This document shows, piece after piece, positions 34,380 through 43,594 of a stretch of 64,000 nt of DNA. Every line of letters starts with the position of its first letter. Positions within the stretch are counted from its first letter, which is position 1. Where the stretch lies: contig NZ_VNHS01000004.1 in assembly GCF_008124765.1 (NCBI RefSeq), positions 62,001 through 126,000 on the forward strand, in the 5' to 3' direction. The notes under the pieces were generated by a model, which saw only the letters and a list, made by a program, of their open reading frames with translations, had not been told where the DNA came from and ran no database searches. The DNA comes from Paenibacillus methanolicus (GTDB taxonomy: Bacteria > Bacillota > Bacilli > Paenibacillales > Paenibacillaceae). The position numbers and the translations under genes are program-made.

Positions 34380-36440
34380 ATGAGCGAAACGCCAAACGCA
34401 AGCCGCAACCGCAAGGACGCGCAGCTGGACCAATTCCGCGTCGACGACGCGGGGCAGAAGCTGACGACGAATCAAGGGCTGAAAGTATCGGAGGACGAGT
34501 TCTCGCTGAAGATCGGCGAGCGCGGCCCGACGCTGCTCGAGGATTTCCACTTCCGGGAGAAAATGACCCACTTCGACCATGAGCGCATTCCCGAGCGGAT
34601 CGTGCACGCGCGGGGATTCGCCGCCCATGGCGAATTTCAGGTATACGACGACTCGATGAAAGCCTACACGAAAGCGAAGTTTCTGATCGATCCGTCGCGC
34701 TTGACGCCGACGTTCGTCCGCTTCTCGACCGTGGCGGGCTCGCGCGGCTCCGCGGAGACGGTGCGGGACGCGCGCGGGTTCGCGACGAAATTTTATACGG
34801 AAGAGGGCAACTACGATTTGGTCGGCAACAACATCCCGGTGTTCTTCATCCAGGATGCGATCAAGTTCCCGGACTTGGTTCACGCGCTGAAGCCGGAGCC
34901 GCACCACGAGATGCCGCAGGCTGCGAGCGCCCACGACACGTTCTGGGATTTCGTCGCCAATAACCAGGAATCGGCCCATATGGTCATGTGGGCGATGTCC
35001 GACCGCGCCATTCCGCGCAGCTTCCGGATGATGGAAGGGTTCGGCGTCCATACGTTCCGGCTGATCAACGAGCAGGGACAGGCGCATTTCGTGAAATTCC
35101 ACTGGAAGCCGGTGCTCGGCGTCCACTCGCTCGTCTGGGACGAAGCGCAGAAGATTTCGGGCAAGGATCCGGATTTCCACCGCCGCGACTTGTGGGAGTC
35201 GATCGAGACCGGCAATTATCCGGTCTACGAGCTGGGCGTGCAGCTGCTGCCGGAGGAGGACGAGTTCAAGTTCGACTTCGACATCCTGGACCCGACGAAA
35301 CTATGGCCGGAAGAGGACGTGCCGGTGAAGCGCATCGGCAAAATGACGCTGAACCGCAACGTGGATAACGTGTTCGCGGAGACCGAGCAGGTCGCCTTCC
35401 ACCCGGGCCACGTCGTGCCGGGCATCGATTTCTCGAACGATCCGCTGCTGCAGGGCCGGCTGTTCTCGTACACGGATACGCAGCTGATCCGCCTCGGCGG
35501 GCCGAACTTCCACGAGCTGCCGATCAACCGTCCGGTCTGCCCGTTCTTCAATAACCAGCGCGACGGCTACGGCCGCCAGACGATCAACCGCGGACAGGTG
35601 GCGTATCACAAGAACTCGCTGGCCGGCAACACGCCGGCGCCGGCTTCCGAGGCCGAAGGCGGCTACGCGCATTATCAGGAGCGGGTGGAAGGGCATAAGA
35701 TTCGCGCCCGCAGCGAGAGCTTCAAGGATCACTTCTCGCAAGCGGCGCTGTTCTGGAACAGCATGAGCCCGCCGGAGAAGCAGCATATTATCGACGCGTT
35801 CAGCTTCGAGCTCGGCAAGGTGCAGAGCAAATCGGTGCGGCAGCAGGTCGTCGACATGTTCGCGAACGTGAACGTGGAGCTCGCGGCCGCGTTCGCCGCG
35901 AATATCGGCGCCCAGCAGCCGCAGCCGGTCGCGCCGATCGAGGAGCGGACCAAGGTGTCCCCGGCGCTCAGCCAGTTGAACACGGCGATGCTGCCGGATA
36001 CGCGCAAGGTCGGCGTGCTCATCGGCGGCGGCTTCGACGGATTGGAGGTGCAGACGGTGCTGCACGAGCTCGCCGCGGCGGGCATTCAGGCAGAGTTGAT
36101 CAGCGACAAGCTCGGCAAGGCGGCCGGGACGGGCGGCGTGGAGATGGAGATCAAGCATACGTTCCAGACGGCGCACGCGGTGCTGTTCGACGCGCTGTAC
36201 GCGGCGGGCGGCAGCTGGACGTCGCCGAAGGCGGAGAAGGACGCGGCCGAGTTTCTGCGCGAGGCGTTCATGCACTACAAGACGATCGGCGCAAGCGGAG
36301 CGGGCGCGGAGCTGTTCCCGGCCGCGGGCATCGAAGGCGGGCCGGGCGTGCTGACGGGAGGCGGCCATCTGACCGCGTTCGTGCCGGCGTTCATCGAAGC
36401 CATCGCGAAGCACCGCAACTGGGACCGCGTCCTGGCGTAA
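34380..36440 (+). CDS. katE: Large-subunit (clade 2, HPII-type) catalase
   Basis: The 686-residue protein has a catalase core with the active-site His in RIVHARGFAAHG (H76), VGNNIPVFFIQD (essential Asn), and the heme-ligand Tyr in RLFSYTDTQLIRLGG. Beyond residue ~530 a flavodoxin/PfpI-like domain begins (KVGVLIGGGFDGLEVQTV), which defines the large catalases. It decomposes hydrogen peroxide in the cytosol. GGGAGGG lies upstream. No PerR or Fur box could be seen in the 84-bp upstream gap. Confidence 0.95.
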   Translation: MSETPNASRNRKDAQLDQFRVDDAGQKLTTNQGLKVSEDEFSLKIGERGPTLLEDFHFREKMTHFDHERIPERIVHARGFAAHGEFQVYDDSMKAYTKAKFLIDPSRLTPTFVRFSTVAGSRGSAETVRDARGFATKFYTEEGNYDLVGNNIPVFFIQDAIKFPDLVHALKPEPHHEMPQAASAHDTFWDFVANNQESAHMVMWAMSDRAIPRSFRMMEGFGVHTFRLINEQGQAHFVKFHWKPVLGVHSLVWDEAQKISGKDPDFHRRDLWESIETGNYPVYELGVQLLPEEDEFKFDFDILDPTKLWPEEDVPVKRIGKMTLNRNVDNVFAETEQVAFHPGHVVPGIDFSNDPLLQGRLFSYTDTQLIRLGGPNFHELPINRPVCPFFNNQRDGYGRQTINRGQVAYHKNSLAGNTPAPASEAEGGYAHYQERVEGHKIRARSESFKDHFSQAALFWNSMSPPEKQHIIDAFSFELGKVQSKSVRQQVVDMFANVNVELAAAFAANIGAQQPQPVAPIEERTKVSPALSQLNTAMLPDTRKVGVLIGGGFDGLEVQTVLHELAAAGIQAELISDKLGKAAGTGGVEMEIKHTFQTAHAVLFDALYAAGGSWTSPKAEKDAAEFLREAFMHYKTIGASGAGAELFPAAGIEGGPGVLTGGGHLTAFVPAFIEAIAKHRNWDRVLA

Positions 36441-36739
36441 CGTCCCGCGGCCGGCGCCCGGCGCCATATGGCGCGAGGCGATATCATGCATGCGATAGTG
36501 GCGGCGCTTTTGGTCGATTGCGCATCTGCCCCGATGTCCCGCGGTCGCGGCGCATGTCGGGCCGATCGCGCCATCCATCGCCATACGCTGCACGGCTCGT
36601 CGTTCGAGTCGCGCATGATCCAGCCCTCGGCACCGCTTCGGCGGAGTCGGGGCTTTGCCATGCACCCTGCGGGAGCGCCGATCTTCCGAATATGGTAGGA
36701 TGAGAGCAACATCATGTATGGAAAGGGCGGCTTGCGGCG
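36441..36739. other. Intergenic region without recognisable gene
   Basis: No convincing ORF, RNA gene or repeat was recognised between the catalase and the TVP38-family gene. Confidence 0.5.
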
Positions 36740-37354
36740 ATGGCGATCAAAATGACGGCGGCGCTCCTCTACCTCGCGGCGGGGCTGCTGCTATGTCGGG
36801 AGGGCGAGGCGATTCTGGCGTGGCTGCAGGGCGCGGAGAATTTGCTGCTGGCAGCCGGCATGGCCGTGTTGTTCGCGCTGTTCCCGGTGATGCCGTATCC
36901 GATTATCGGGGGCATTCTAGGCGCGGCATACGGCCCCGCGCTGGGCGGACTTGTGACATGGATCGGTTCTTGGCTCGCTTCGATGATCATGTTCGTGCTC
37001 GTGCGCCGCGTGTACCGGGGATGGGGGGAGCGGGTGCTCAGACGACATGGACGAGCGGGTAAGCTTACCGTCCTGTTCGAGCGCAATGCTTTCCTGGCGA
37101 TCTTATTCGCTCGACTGGTTCCATTCGTTCCTTCGGTGCTCGTGAACGCTTACGCGGCCTTGAGCCAAGCGAGACTATCCGTCTACGCGGCGGCCTCGGC
37201 ACTCGGCAAAGTGCCGTCCATGCTGCTGTTCGCGCTGCTGGGCGATAGGGCGATGACGGAGCCGTCCGGGATGGTCCTCGTCGTCCTGGTGTACGGCGCA
37301 TTCCTTGTCTGCACGCTCGGCGCCTATCGGGTATGGCAGCGGCGCGCGGCATAA
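36740..37354 (+). CDS. TVP38/TMEM64-family (VTT domain) membrane protein
   Basis: The 204-residue protein has about five membrane segments and the VTT motif regions: FPVMPYPIIGGILGAAYGPALGG, then LFARLVPFVPSVLVNAYAAL. Family members are DedA-like and have been linked to lipid scrambling or ion homeostasis. The function here is unknown. No close partner, though it precedes the ATL gene by 57 nt. Confidence 0.85.
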   Translation: MAIKMTAALLYLAAGLLLCREGEAILAWLQGAENLLLAAGMAVLFALFPVMPYPIIGGILGAAYGPALGGLVTWIGSWLASMIMFVLVRRVYRGWGERVLRRHGRAGKLTVLFERNAFLAILFARLVPFVPSVLVNAYAALSQARLSVYAAASALGKVPSMLLFALLGDRAMTEPSGMVLVVLVYGAFLVCTLGAYRVWQRRAA

Positions 37355-37411
37355 GCGGGCTATGGGCAAGGGACGGGTGTCAAACACGATAGCGGAAGCG
37401 GAGGGACGAAC

Positions 37412-37729
37412 ATGCAGCCATTTACCAGGGAAGTCGTCGAGATCATCAAACGCATACCGGAGGGGCGCGTTATGACCTATGGCCAAGTCGCGGCGGCGGC
37501 GGGCAGCCCGAGAGGCGCCCGGCAGGTCGTGCGAATTCTGCACACGCAGACGCGGGCGCACCGGCTGCCATGGCATCGGGTCGTGAATAGCAAAGGCGAG
37601 ATCGCCATCCAGGAGGATGAAGGGCGAATGAAGCAGACGATGTACTTGGAGAGCGAAGGCGTCGAGGTCGATGCGGACGGGCGCATCGACCTGGCCCTAT
37701 ACCGGCATGAACCGGAACCGGGGATTTGA
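37412..37729 (+). CDS. Alkyltransferase-like protein (ATL; MGMT fold without catalytic Cys)
   Basis: The 105-residue protein is the DNA-binding half of O6-alkylguanine-DNA alkyltransferase: VMTYGQVAAAAGSPRGARQV is the helix-turn-helix with the finger Arg. The active-site PCHR motif is replaced by PWHR (W54), so it cannot accept an alkyl group. ATL proteins with Trp at this position bind O6-alkylguanine and hand it to nucleotide excision repair. It complements the AAG glycosylase at 33681. GGAGGGACG precedes the ATG. Confidence 0.93.
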   Translation: MQPFTREVVEIIKRIPEGRVMTYGQVAAAAGSPRGARQVVRILHTQTRAHRLPWHRVVNSKGEIAIQEDEGRMKQTMYLESEGVEVDADGRIDLALYRHEPEPGI

Positions 37730-37761
37730 GCAAAGCAGCGTCGGCGGCCGAACCCCGCTTA

Positions 37762-37791
37762 TTTACAGCCAAACGGGACCTATGGTATAGT
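37762..37791 (+). promoter_or_regulatory. Predicted sigma-A promoter of the chorismate mutase gene
   Basis: TTTACA, an 18-bp spacer, and TATAGT. Confidence 0.55.
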
Positions 37792-37872
37792 ATCCGTAAA
37801 CGCTTCATTGCATAAAAGCATAAAAGCAAAGAAGCAACACGACGACGGATTACGGAAGGGACGAGGCGGCTG

Positions 37873-38157
37873 ATGGAACGGCTTGAACTGAACGAACTAC
37901 GAGCGGGCATCGATAAACTCGACCGGGAAATTATCGCCCTGCTGGCCGAGCGGTACAAATTAACCGAGACGGTCGGCGAATATAAAGCAAAACACGGCTT
38001 GCACGCGCAGGACCCGGAACGGGAAGCGCAGCAATTCCGCAAAATAACGGCGCTGGCAAGCCAATACGGCCTGGAACCGGAGCGCGCGGCGCGGATTTAC
38101 CGGCTGATCATGGACTTGGCGATCGCCCGGCATCAGGAGCTGCAGGCCAGCGTCTGA
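37873..38157 (+). CDS. AroQ-class chorismate mutase
   Basis: The 94-residue all-helical protein begins LRAGIDKLDREIIALLAERY and contains the conserved Arg and Lys of the AroQ active site (TVGEYKAKHGL). It converts chorismate to prephenate for phenylalanine and tyrosine synthesis. No aro or pheA neighbour is present, and it is not fused to DAHP synthase or prephenate dehydratase. Confidence 0.88.
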   Translation: MERLELNELRAGIDKLDREIIALLAERYKLTETVGEYKAKHGLHAQDPEREAQQFRKITALASQYGLEPERAARIYRLIMDLAIARHQELQASV

Positions 38158-38230
38158 TGCGGCGGGCTGCAGGGTGGCTGAGGGAAGAATAGGCTTGTAA
38201 TCAGGCGTACGAGATTGCTCAACCCGAAGA

Positions 38231-38268
38231 GGGAAGCCGGCCAATATGGCCAAGGCTTCCCTTTTTTT
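38231..38268 (+). terminator. Terminator of the chorismate mutase gene
   Basis: GGGAAGCC pairs with GGCTTCCC, with an inner GGCC/GGCC stem, followed by seven T. Confidence 0.93.
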
Positions 38269-38398
38269 AAATACAAGAATTTATAAGTTTCACGTTTATT
38301 CATTCATCTTGTATTTCTCCGGAACGAAACGCGCCGCGCCGCTAAAAGACGGCGACAGCCGTTTCGCCTTGGTCGGACATCGATCGAAGAAGGACAAA

Positions 38399-38463
38399 AA
38401 AACGGCTTGCCCGCGGAACGCGTGCTCGATTCGAGCGGAAGGTTCCGCGGCGTAGGCCGTTTT
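38399..38463 (-). terminator. Terminator of the minus-strand MFS gene
   Basis: AAAACGGC/GCCGTTTT with an inner CCGCGGAAC/GTTCCGCGG stem, T-rich on the minus-strand side. Confidence 0.85.
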
Positions 38464-38489
38464 CTCATAAGCCAGCGGTGTCGTCCGGC

Positions 38490-39692
38490 TTACCGGTAGG
38501 AAGGCGTCTCAAGCGGCGATTGTTGTCGCTGAAGCCCGTAAGCGATCAAGCTGATGACGACCAGGAGCGCCGCCAGGGCGGCGAACAGCCAGGCCGATGC
38601 CGTCGCCCCGACCTCGTCGAGCATCCAGCCGGTCAGCAGCGGCAGCAGCGCGCCGCCGACGCCGCCCGCGGCGATCATGAGGCTGGGCGTCGATTCCTCC
38701 GTGCCCGGCAGCAGCTTGCTCGAGAAGACGAGCGCGATGGAGAAGAGCCCCGAGAGGGCGAAGCCGAGCAGCAGGATAAGCGCGAACGCCGACCATGCCG
38801 CGCTTGCGCCCGGGAATAGAATCAGAAACAGCAGCGCCGCGATCGAGCTCAGCAGGACGTAGTTGCGATAATGAAACCGTTCGGCGACATGGCCGGCGAA
38901 CAGCCGCCCGATCGTCATCGCGACCCAGAAGCACGTGACGCTGAGCGCGGCGGACGATTCGTTCAGGCCGAGCTTCTCGATTAGAATGACCGGCAGGAAG
39001 TTCGCCAGGCTCATCTCCATGCCGACATAGAGGAAGAAGAACAGAATGAATAAGATCAGAATGCCGAGATTGCGTCCGGCGTAGAGCGGGCCGGATCGCC
39101 CGCCGCCGCCCGCGGCGGCGGCATCCTCTTGGCGGCGCAGCGCCGCGTCGAGCGCGCCGAAGGAACCGCGTGCCCACAGCGCGTACGTGACGAGGGCGAA
39201 CAGCGCGATGAGCAGGAACGAGTAGCGCCACTGCTCCGCCGCGATCAAGCCGCTCGCCGCCAGCGGCATGAGGAGCGCGCCGACGCCGAAGAACACTTCC
39301 AGCCGGCTCATGGCGACGGCGGTCTGATGCGTAACCGCCGAGATAATGATCGTGCCGATGACCGCTTCGATCGTGCCGAAGCCGAAGCCGGCGCAGACGG
39401 CGATCGCGTACATCCACTCCCATGGCGGGAGGAACGTATAGAGCATCTCGGAGGCGAACAGCAGACCGAGCGCGACGAGGAGAAGGCCTTTCTTGCCGAG
39501 CCGGCGGCTGAGCGCCGGCGTAAGGAGCACCCCGACCAAGAAGCCGGCGAATTGGGTAAAGATGAGCATGCCGCCCGCGCTGTACGGCCGATCGTAATGA
39601 TCGAGCGCGACGGGGAGGACGGAGCCGAGGACGACGTGAGCCAGTCCGATCAGAAAATACGAGAGACAGCCAATAGCGATCAGCTTTTTCAT
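38490..39692 (-). CDS. MFS transporter, 400 aa
   Basis: The protein has 12 membrane segments in two halves, beginning MKKLIAIGCLSYFLIGLAHVV and with the MFS loop motif in GVLLTPALSRRLGKKGLL. The substrate is unknown; drug or sugar efflux are both possible. The ATG at 39692 follows AAGGAG. It is divergent from the TetR regulator at 39920, whose start lies just beyond a palindromic operator, so the pair is probably a ligand-induced efflux unit. Confidence 0.87.
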   Translation of the reverse strand: MKKLIAIGCLSYFLIGLAHVVLGSVLPVALDHYDRPYSAGGMLIFTQFAGFLVGVLLTPALSRRLGKKGLLLVALGLLFASEMLYTFLPPWEWMYAIAVCAGFGFGTIEAVIGTIIISAVTHQTAVAMSRLEVFFGVGALLMPLAASGLIAAEQWRYSFLLIALFALVTYALWARGSFGALDAALRRQEDAAAAGGGGRSGPLYAGRNLGILILFILFFFLYVGMEMSLANFLPVILIEKLGLNESSAALSVTCFWVAMTIGRLFAGHVAERFHYRNYVLLSSIAALLFLILFPGASAAWSAFALILLLGFALSGLFSIALVFSSKLLPGTEESTPSLMIAAGGVGGALLPLLTGWMLDEVGATASAWLFAALAALLVVISLIAYGLQRQQSPLETPSYR

Positions 39693-39838
39693 GAGGAGCT
39701 CCTTATGAGGTTGTTCAATTGTCGACTGTGCGTATTGCGGTCGTACCTTCCATTGTAACGGATTCGGGCTGAAGGCGCTGTCACGATCTTGTTCAATCCT
39801 TGTTCGATTTTGACGGGGTTGCCCCGGATGCTCGTCTG

Positions 39839-39867
39839 TTGTAAAAGTCGGCGAATGCGGGTATACT
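39839..39867 (+). promoter_or_regulatory. Predicted promoter of the TetR gene at 39920
   Basis: TTGTAA, a 17-bp spacer, and TATACT. Confidence 0.6.
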
Positions 39868-39876
39868 GAATTTAAG

Positions 39877-39905
39877 TTTTTGACCGACATGCCAGCAGGT
39901 CAAAA
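39877..39905. promoter_or_regulatory. Palindromic operator for the TetR/MFS pair
   Basis: Perfect 8-bp inverted arms TTTTGACC and GGTCAAAA are separated by 13 nt. The site lies about 10 bp downstream of the predicted -10 element, over the transcription start, the classic position for TetR autorepression. Confidence 0.7.
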
Positions 39906-39919
39906 TAAGAGGTGATTCG

Positions 39920-40540
39920 ATGTGTCCCCGGACGAAGGAGCAAAATGAAGCGATTCGGCAGCAGCGCCTGATCCAAATCCGGCATACGGCGGCCGAGCTG
40001 CTGCTGGAGAGAGGCATGCGCATGGAGATGGGCGACATCGCGGAGAAAGCCGGGCTCGGCCGCGGTACCGTGTATCATTACTACAACAGCAAAGTGGAGC
40101 TGTTCGAAGAGCTGCTCGCCGAGGCGATGCTAGCCGGCGAGCGCATCGTCGCGGACGCGATGCAGACCGGGCTTCGGCCTTCCGAACGGCTGGCGGCGTT
40201 CGCGCGGGCGAGTCTCGACGATTGGGCGCGCGAGCCGATCCATTTTATCCTGTACCTGTACGCGTTCCACTATGCGGAGCCGCTGCCCATCCAGGACCCG
40301 CAGCGGCTGCTGCGCGAGTTCCGCGACAAACTGCTTCAGCCCGTGCTGCATACGATAGAGGAAGGCATCCGGCTGGGCGAGTTGACCGCCGCGAGCGCGC
40401 AGACGCTGTTCCAGACGTTCGTCGGCGCGCTCGTCGGCGCGGCGAACGCCTACATCCGAAGCACGTTGACCCCGGAACGGGGCAGCGAAGCATGGGCGGC
40501 CGACGTAGTGTCCGTCCTCATGAACGGCATGCGGGCTTGA
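39920..40540 (+). CDS. TetR/AcrR-family regulator
   Basis: The 206-residue protein has a TetR HTH (TAAELLLERGMRMEMGDIAEKAGLGRGTVYHYYN) and a ligand-binding C-terminal domain. It is divergent from the MFS transporter at 38490 and probably represses it and itself through the palindrome at 39877-39905. methionine aminopeptidase follows after 45 nt and could be partly co-transcribed. Confidence 0.9.
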   Translation: MCPRTKEQNEAIRQQRLIQIRHTAAELLLERGMRMEMGDIAEKAGLGRGTVYHYYNSKVELFEELLAEAMLAGERIVADAMQTGLRPSERLAAFARASLDDWAREPIHFILYLYAFHYAEPLPIQDPQRLLREFRDKLLQPVLHTIEEGIRLGELTAASAQTLFQTFVGALVGAANAYIRSTLTPERGSEAWAADVVSVLMNGMRA

Positions 40541-40585
40541 AGCGAGTCCAGATTAGAGACAAGAAGGGAAATTAGGTGAACCGAT

Positions 40586-41332
40586 ATGATTATTCTCAAA
40601 ACACGCGAGCAAATCGAACAGATGCATAAAGCCGGCAAGCTGTTGGCGGCAATCCACCGCGAGATCGCCGGGATGATCCGCCCGGGCATTACGACCAACG
40701 CGATCGACCGCTTCGCCGAGCAATATATGCTCAAGCACGGCGCGACGCCGGAGCAGAAGGGGTATAACGGCTATCAGTTCGCGACCTGCGCCTCGGTCAA
40801 CGACGTCATCTGCCACGGATTCCCGAGCGATCGTCCGCTCGAGGACGGCGACATCGTCACGATCGACATGGTCGTCAACCTGAACGGCTGGCTGGCCGAC
40901 TCCGCCTGGTCGTATGCGGTCGGCAACGTGAAGCCGGAAGCCCGGCAGCTGCTGGACGTCACGAAGGAGTCGATGTACAAAGGCATCGAACAAGCGGTCG
41001 TCGGCAATCGAATCGGGGATATCGCCCATGCGATCCAGGCGTATGCGGAAGGCTTCGGCTACGGCGTCGTGAAGGAATTCGTCGGCCATGGCATCGGCCA
41101 GCAGATGCACGAGGAGCCGCAAGTGCCGCATTACGGTCCGGCCGGCAAAGGCCCGCGCCTGAAGGAAGGCATGGTCATCACGATCGAGCCGATGCTCAAC
41201 ACCGGCACGTGGCAGAGCAAGATGGACGCGGACGGATGGACCGCCCGCACGAAGGACGGCGGCTTGTCGGCCCAGTATGAGCATGTGATCGCGATTTTGC
41301 CGGAAGGTCCGCTTATTCTGACCGAGCAATAA
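40586..41332 (+). CDS. map: Type I methionine aminopeptidase
   Basis: The 248-residue cytosolic enzyme removes initiator methionine. The substrate His lies in DVICHGFPS, and the metal ligands are in VTIDMVVNLNGWLADSAWSY (two Asp), GHGIGQQMHEEP (His), ITIEPMLN (Glu) and QYEHVIAI (Glu). It stands apart from the ribosomal secY-adk-map cluster, so it is likely a second, non-operonic map. A terminator follows. Confidence 0.95.
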   Translation: MIILKTREQIEQMHKAGKLLAAIHREIAGMIRPGITTNAIDRFAEQYMLKHGATPEQKGYNGYQFATCASVNDVICHGFPSDRPLEDGDIVTIDMVVNLNGWLADSAWSYAVGNVKPEARQLLDVTKESMYKGIEQAVVGNRIGDIAHAIQAYAEGFGYGVVKEFVGHGIGQQMHEEPQVPHYGPAGKGPRLKEGMVITIEPMLNTGTWQSKMDADGWTARTKDGGLSAQYEHVIAILPEGPLILTEQ

Positions 41333-41344
41333 GGCAAGTCGCGC

Positions 41345-41385
41345 GAAGCCCGCAATCTTCCCTTCGGAAGAGGGCGGGCTTCGTT
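41345..41385 (+). terminator. Terminator of map
   Basis: GAAGCCCGC pairs with GCGGGCTTC, with an inner CTTCC/GGAAG stem. Confidence 0.85.
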
Positions 41386-41522
41386 CGGGTTCGGTCGGCG
41401 GAAAATCTTAGCAACCTCGCCCGAATTGGTGTATAGTCGATGACAAAAGAGCCCGCTCGCGTCATCGGCGTCATGGCGGCGAGTGCGAACGGGACCTAGG
41501 AGAAGAGAGGAAGCAGGCGTTC

Positions 41523-42464
41523 ATGTGGACGGTCGTATGGATGGCGCTGGTCGTGCTGGCCGGCTTGGCGGGGGGCAGCTATTATTTCTACGGGAAGGCG
41601 ATCAAGCGCGCGAAGAAGGATTTTCTGGACGGCGATCCGGGTCTTGCGATGGTGCCGGGCGCGCGGGAGGCGAGCGCCGCGAACGCGGCATGGTGGAGCC
41701 GGCAGCCTTTCGAGCAATGGGAGATCACCTCGCACGACGGCATCCGGCTGCGCGCGTTCTACTTGAAGGCGAAGGCGCCGACGAACAAGACGGCGATCGT
41801 CGCGCACGGCTATTCCGGACAAGCTTCGTTAATGGGCGGCAAAGCGCGGCTTTATTGGGAGAAGCTTGGCTATAATATCTTGGTACCGGATGCGCGCGGA
41901 CACGGCGCGAGCGGCGGGGCGTACATCGGCTTCGGCTGGCCGGAGCGCAAAGATTGCGCGCAGTGGATCGGGCGCATATTGGAAGCCGACGGAGCGGATG
42001 CGCGGATCGTGCTGCACGGCGTCTCCATGGGCGCGGCTACCGTCATGATGACGAGCGGCGAGTCGCTGCCGGCCAACGTGCGCGCGATCGTCGCGGATTG
42101 CGGTTATACCTCGGTGAAGGACGAGCTGTCGTACCAGCTGAGGCGGATGTACAAGCTGCCGGTCTTCCCGCTGCTGCATGTGACGAGCCTGATGACGAAG
42201 CTTCGGGCCGGCTATTTCTTCGGGGAGGCCTCGGCGCTCGCGCAAGTCCGCAAATCCCGTACCCCGATTCTGTTCATCCACGGGGATGCCGACCGGTTCG
42301 TGCCGACCGATATGGTCTACCGGCTATACGAGAACTGTCCCGCGGACAAACGAATTTACGTCGTGCCCAATGCCGGGCACGGCTACGCCGAATTCGCCGA
42401 TCCGGATCGTTACCGGACGGAAGTGGCTTCATTCATTGAACATTACGTTGCGCAAGGGAGCTAG
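41523..42464 (+). CDS. Membrane-anchored alpha/beta hydrolase
   Basis: The 313-residue protein begins with a membrane segment (WMALVVLAGLAGGSYYFYG). It has an alpha/beta-hydrolase core with oxyanion region VAHGYSGQ, the nucleophile elbow LHGVSMGAATV (Ser), DADRF and a late His in NAGHGYA. It resembles serine esterases/aminopeptidases of the BAAT/S9 type, with a lipid or ester substrate unproven. It overlaps functionally with the MBL gene, which starts 3 nt after its stop. Confidence 0.88.
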   Translation: MWTVVWMALVVLAGLAGGSYYFYGKAIKRAKKDFLDGDPGLAMVPGAREASAANAAWWSRQPFEQWEITSHDGIRLRAFYLKAKAPTNKTAIVAHGYSGQASLMGGKARLYWEKLGYNILVPDARGHGASGGAYIGFGWPERKDCAQWIGRILEADGADARIVLHGVSMGAATVMMTSGESLPANVRAIVADCGYTSVKDELSYQLRRMYKLPVFPLLHVTSLMTKLRAGYFFGEASALAQVRKSRTPILFIHGDADRFVPTDMVYRLYENCPADKRIYVVPNAGHGYAEFADPDRYRTEVASFIEHYVAQGS

Positions 42465-42467
42465 ACT

Positions 42468-43577
42468 ATGACGGTATGGATTATTATTACCTTCTTGCTG
42501 CTGGTGTCGGCGGGCATCTGGTCGCTGCTGACGTTCTACCCGACGTTCGGAGGGCGGCCGACGAGCGAAGAGCGCATCCGGCATGCGAGCATTACCCCGT
42601 TCTATAAGAAAGGCAAATTCGTGAACGCCATTCCGACCGACATGCGGATGGATATGCGGACGATGCTGTCCGTCTTCCGCGACTTCAGCTGGCGGCAGGA
42701 GGGACGCAAGCCGGCGAAGCCGCTCGACGTGGTGAGCTGGGAGAAGTCCGGGCATGCGGAAAGCGCGGTCAACCGCGTCACGTGGTTCGGCCACTCCGCG
42801 CTGCTGCTGGAGCTTGGCGGCAAGACGCTGCTGCTCGATCCGATGCTGGGCCGCGCGCCTTCGCCCTTCCCCGCGATCGGGGGCAAGCGCTACAGCAAGC
42901 GGCTGCCGGTTCGGATCGAAGCGCTGCCGCAGATCGACGCCGTGGTGCTATCGCACGACCACTACGATCATCTCGATTACGGCTCGATCATGCAGCTGAA
43001 GAGCAAAGTGCGCCGGTTCTTCGTGCCGCTCGGCGTCGGGAAGCATCTCGTCCGCTGGGGCATCGATCGGTCCGCGATCCAGGAGTTTAGCTGGTGGGAG
43101 GAGGGCGAGTTCGAGGGCATTAAGCTGGTCAGCGCGCCGGCCCGCCATTTCTCCGGCCGCGGACTGGCGGGTCGGAATTCGACGCTGTGGTGCTCGTGGG
43201 TGATCGAGGGCGGCGGCGCGCGGGTGTTCTTCAGCGGCGACAGCGGGTACGGTCCGCATTTCCGGGAGATCGGGGACAAATACGGCCCGTTCGCCATGAC
43301 CTTAATGGAATGCGGGCAGTATGACGAGCGGTGGTCGAACATTCACATGATGCCCGAGGAGACGGTGCAGGCGCATCGGGACGCGCAGGGCGGCGTGCTC
43401 ATTCCGATCCACTGGGGCGCGTTCACGCTGTCCGTGCATGACTGGCGCGATCCGGCGGAGCGGGCGACGGCGGAAGCGCGCAAGCAGGGCGTCGCGATCG
43501 CCACGCCGCGGATCGGGGAAGCCGTCGTGATCGGCAGCGAGACGTTCCCGACGGAGCCGTGGTGGCGGCAGGTGTAG
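42468..43577 (+). CDS. MBL-fold metallohydrolase (NAPE-PLD/UlaG-like)
   Basis: The 369-residue protein has one N-terminal membrane segment and a metallo-beta-lactamase domain: TWFGHSALLLEL, the di-metal motif LSHDHYDHLDYGS, and downstream His/Asp ligands (FSGDSGYGPHF, IPIHWGAF). It resembles N-acyl-phosphatidylethanolamine phospholipase-like hydrolases, so a lipid phosphodiester is a plausible substrate. It starts 3 nt after the alpha/beta hydrolase, and GGGAG lies just upstream, so the two form an operon. Confidence 0.9.
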   Translation: MTVWIIITFLLLVSAGIWSLLTFYPTFGGRPTSEERIRHASITPFYKKGKFVNAIPTDMRMDMRTMLSVFRDFSWRQEGRKPAKPLDVVSWEKSGHAESAVNRVTWFGHSALLLELGGKTLLLDPMLGRAPSPFPAIGGKRYSKRLPVRIEALPQIDAVVLSHDHYDHLDYGSIMQLKSKVRRFFVPLGVGKHLVRWGIDRSAIQEFSWWEEGEFEGIKLVSAPARHFSGRGLAGRNSTLWCSWVIEGGGARVFFSGDSGYGPHFREIGDKYGPFAMTLMECGQYDERWSNIHMMPEETVQAHRDAQGGVLIPIHWGAFTLSVHDWRDPAERATAEARKQGVAIATPRIGEAVVIGSETFPTEPWWRQV

Positions 43578-43594
43578 ACATCGTTGCGCGAAGA

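Noticed and set aside
38509..39423. Second open frame inside the MFS gene
   Set aside because: Arg/Gly-rich shadow of the real transporter frame without family motifs.
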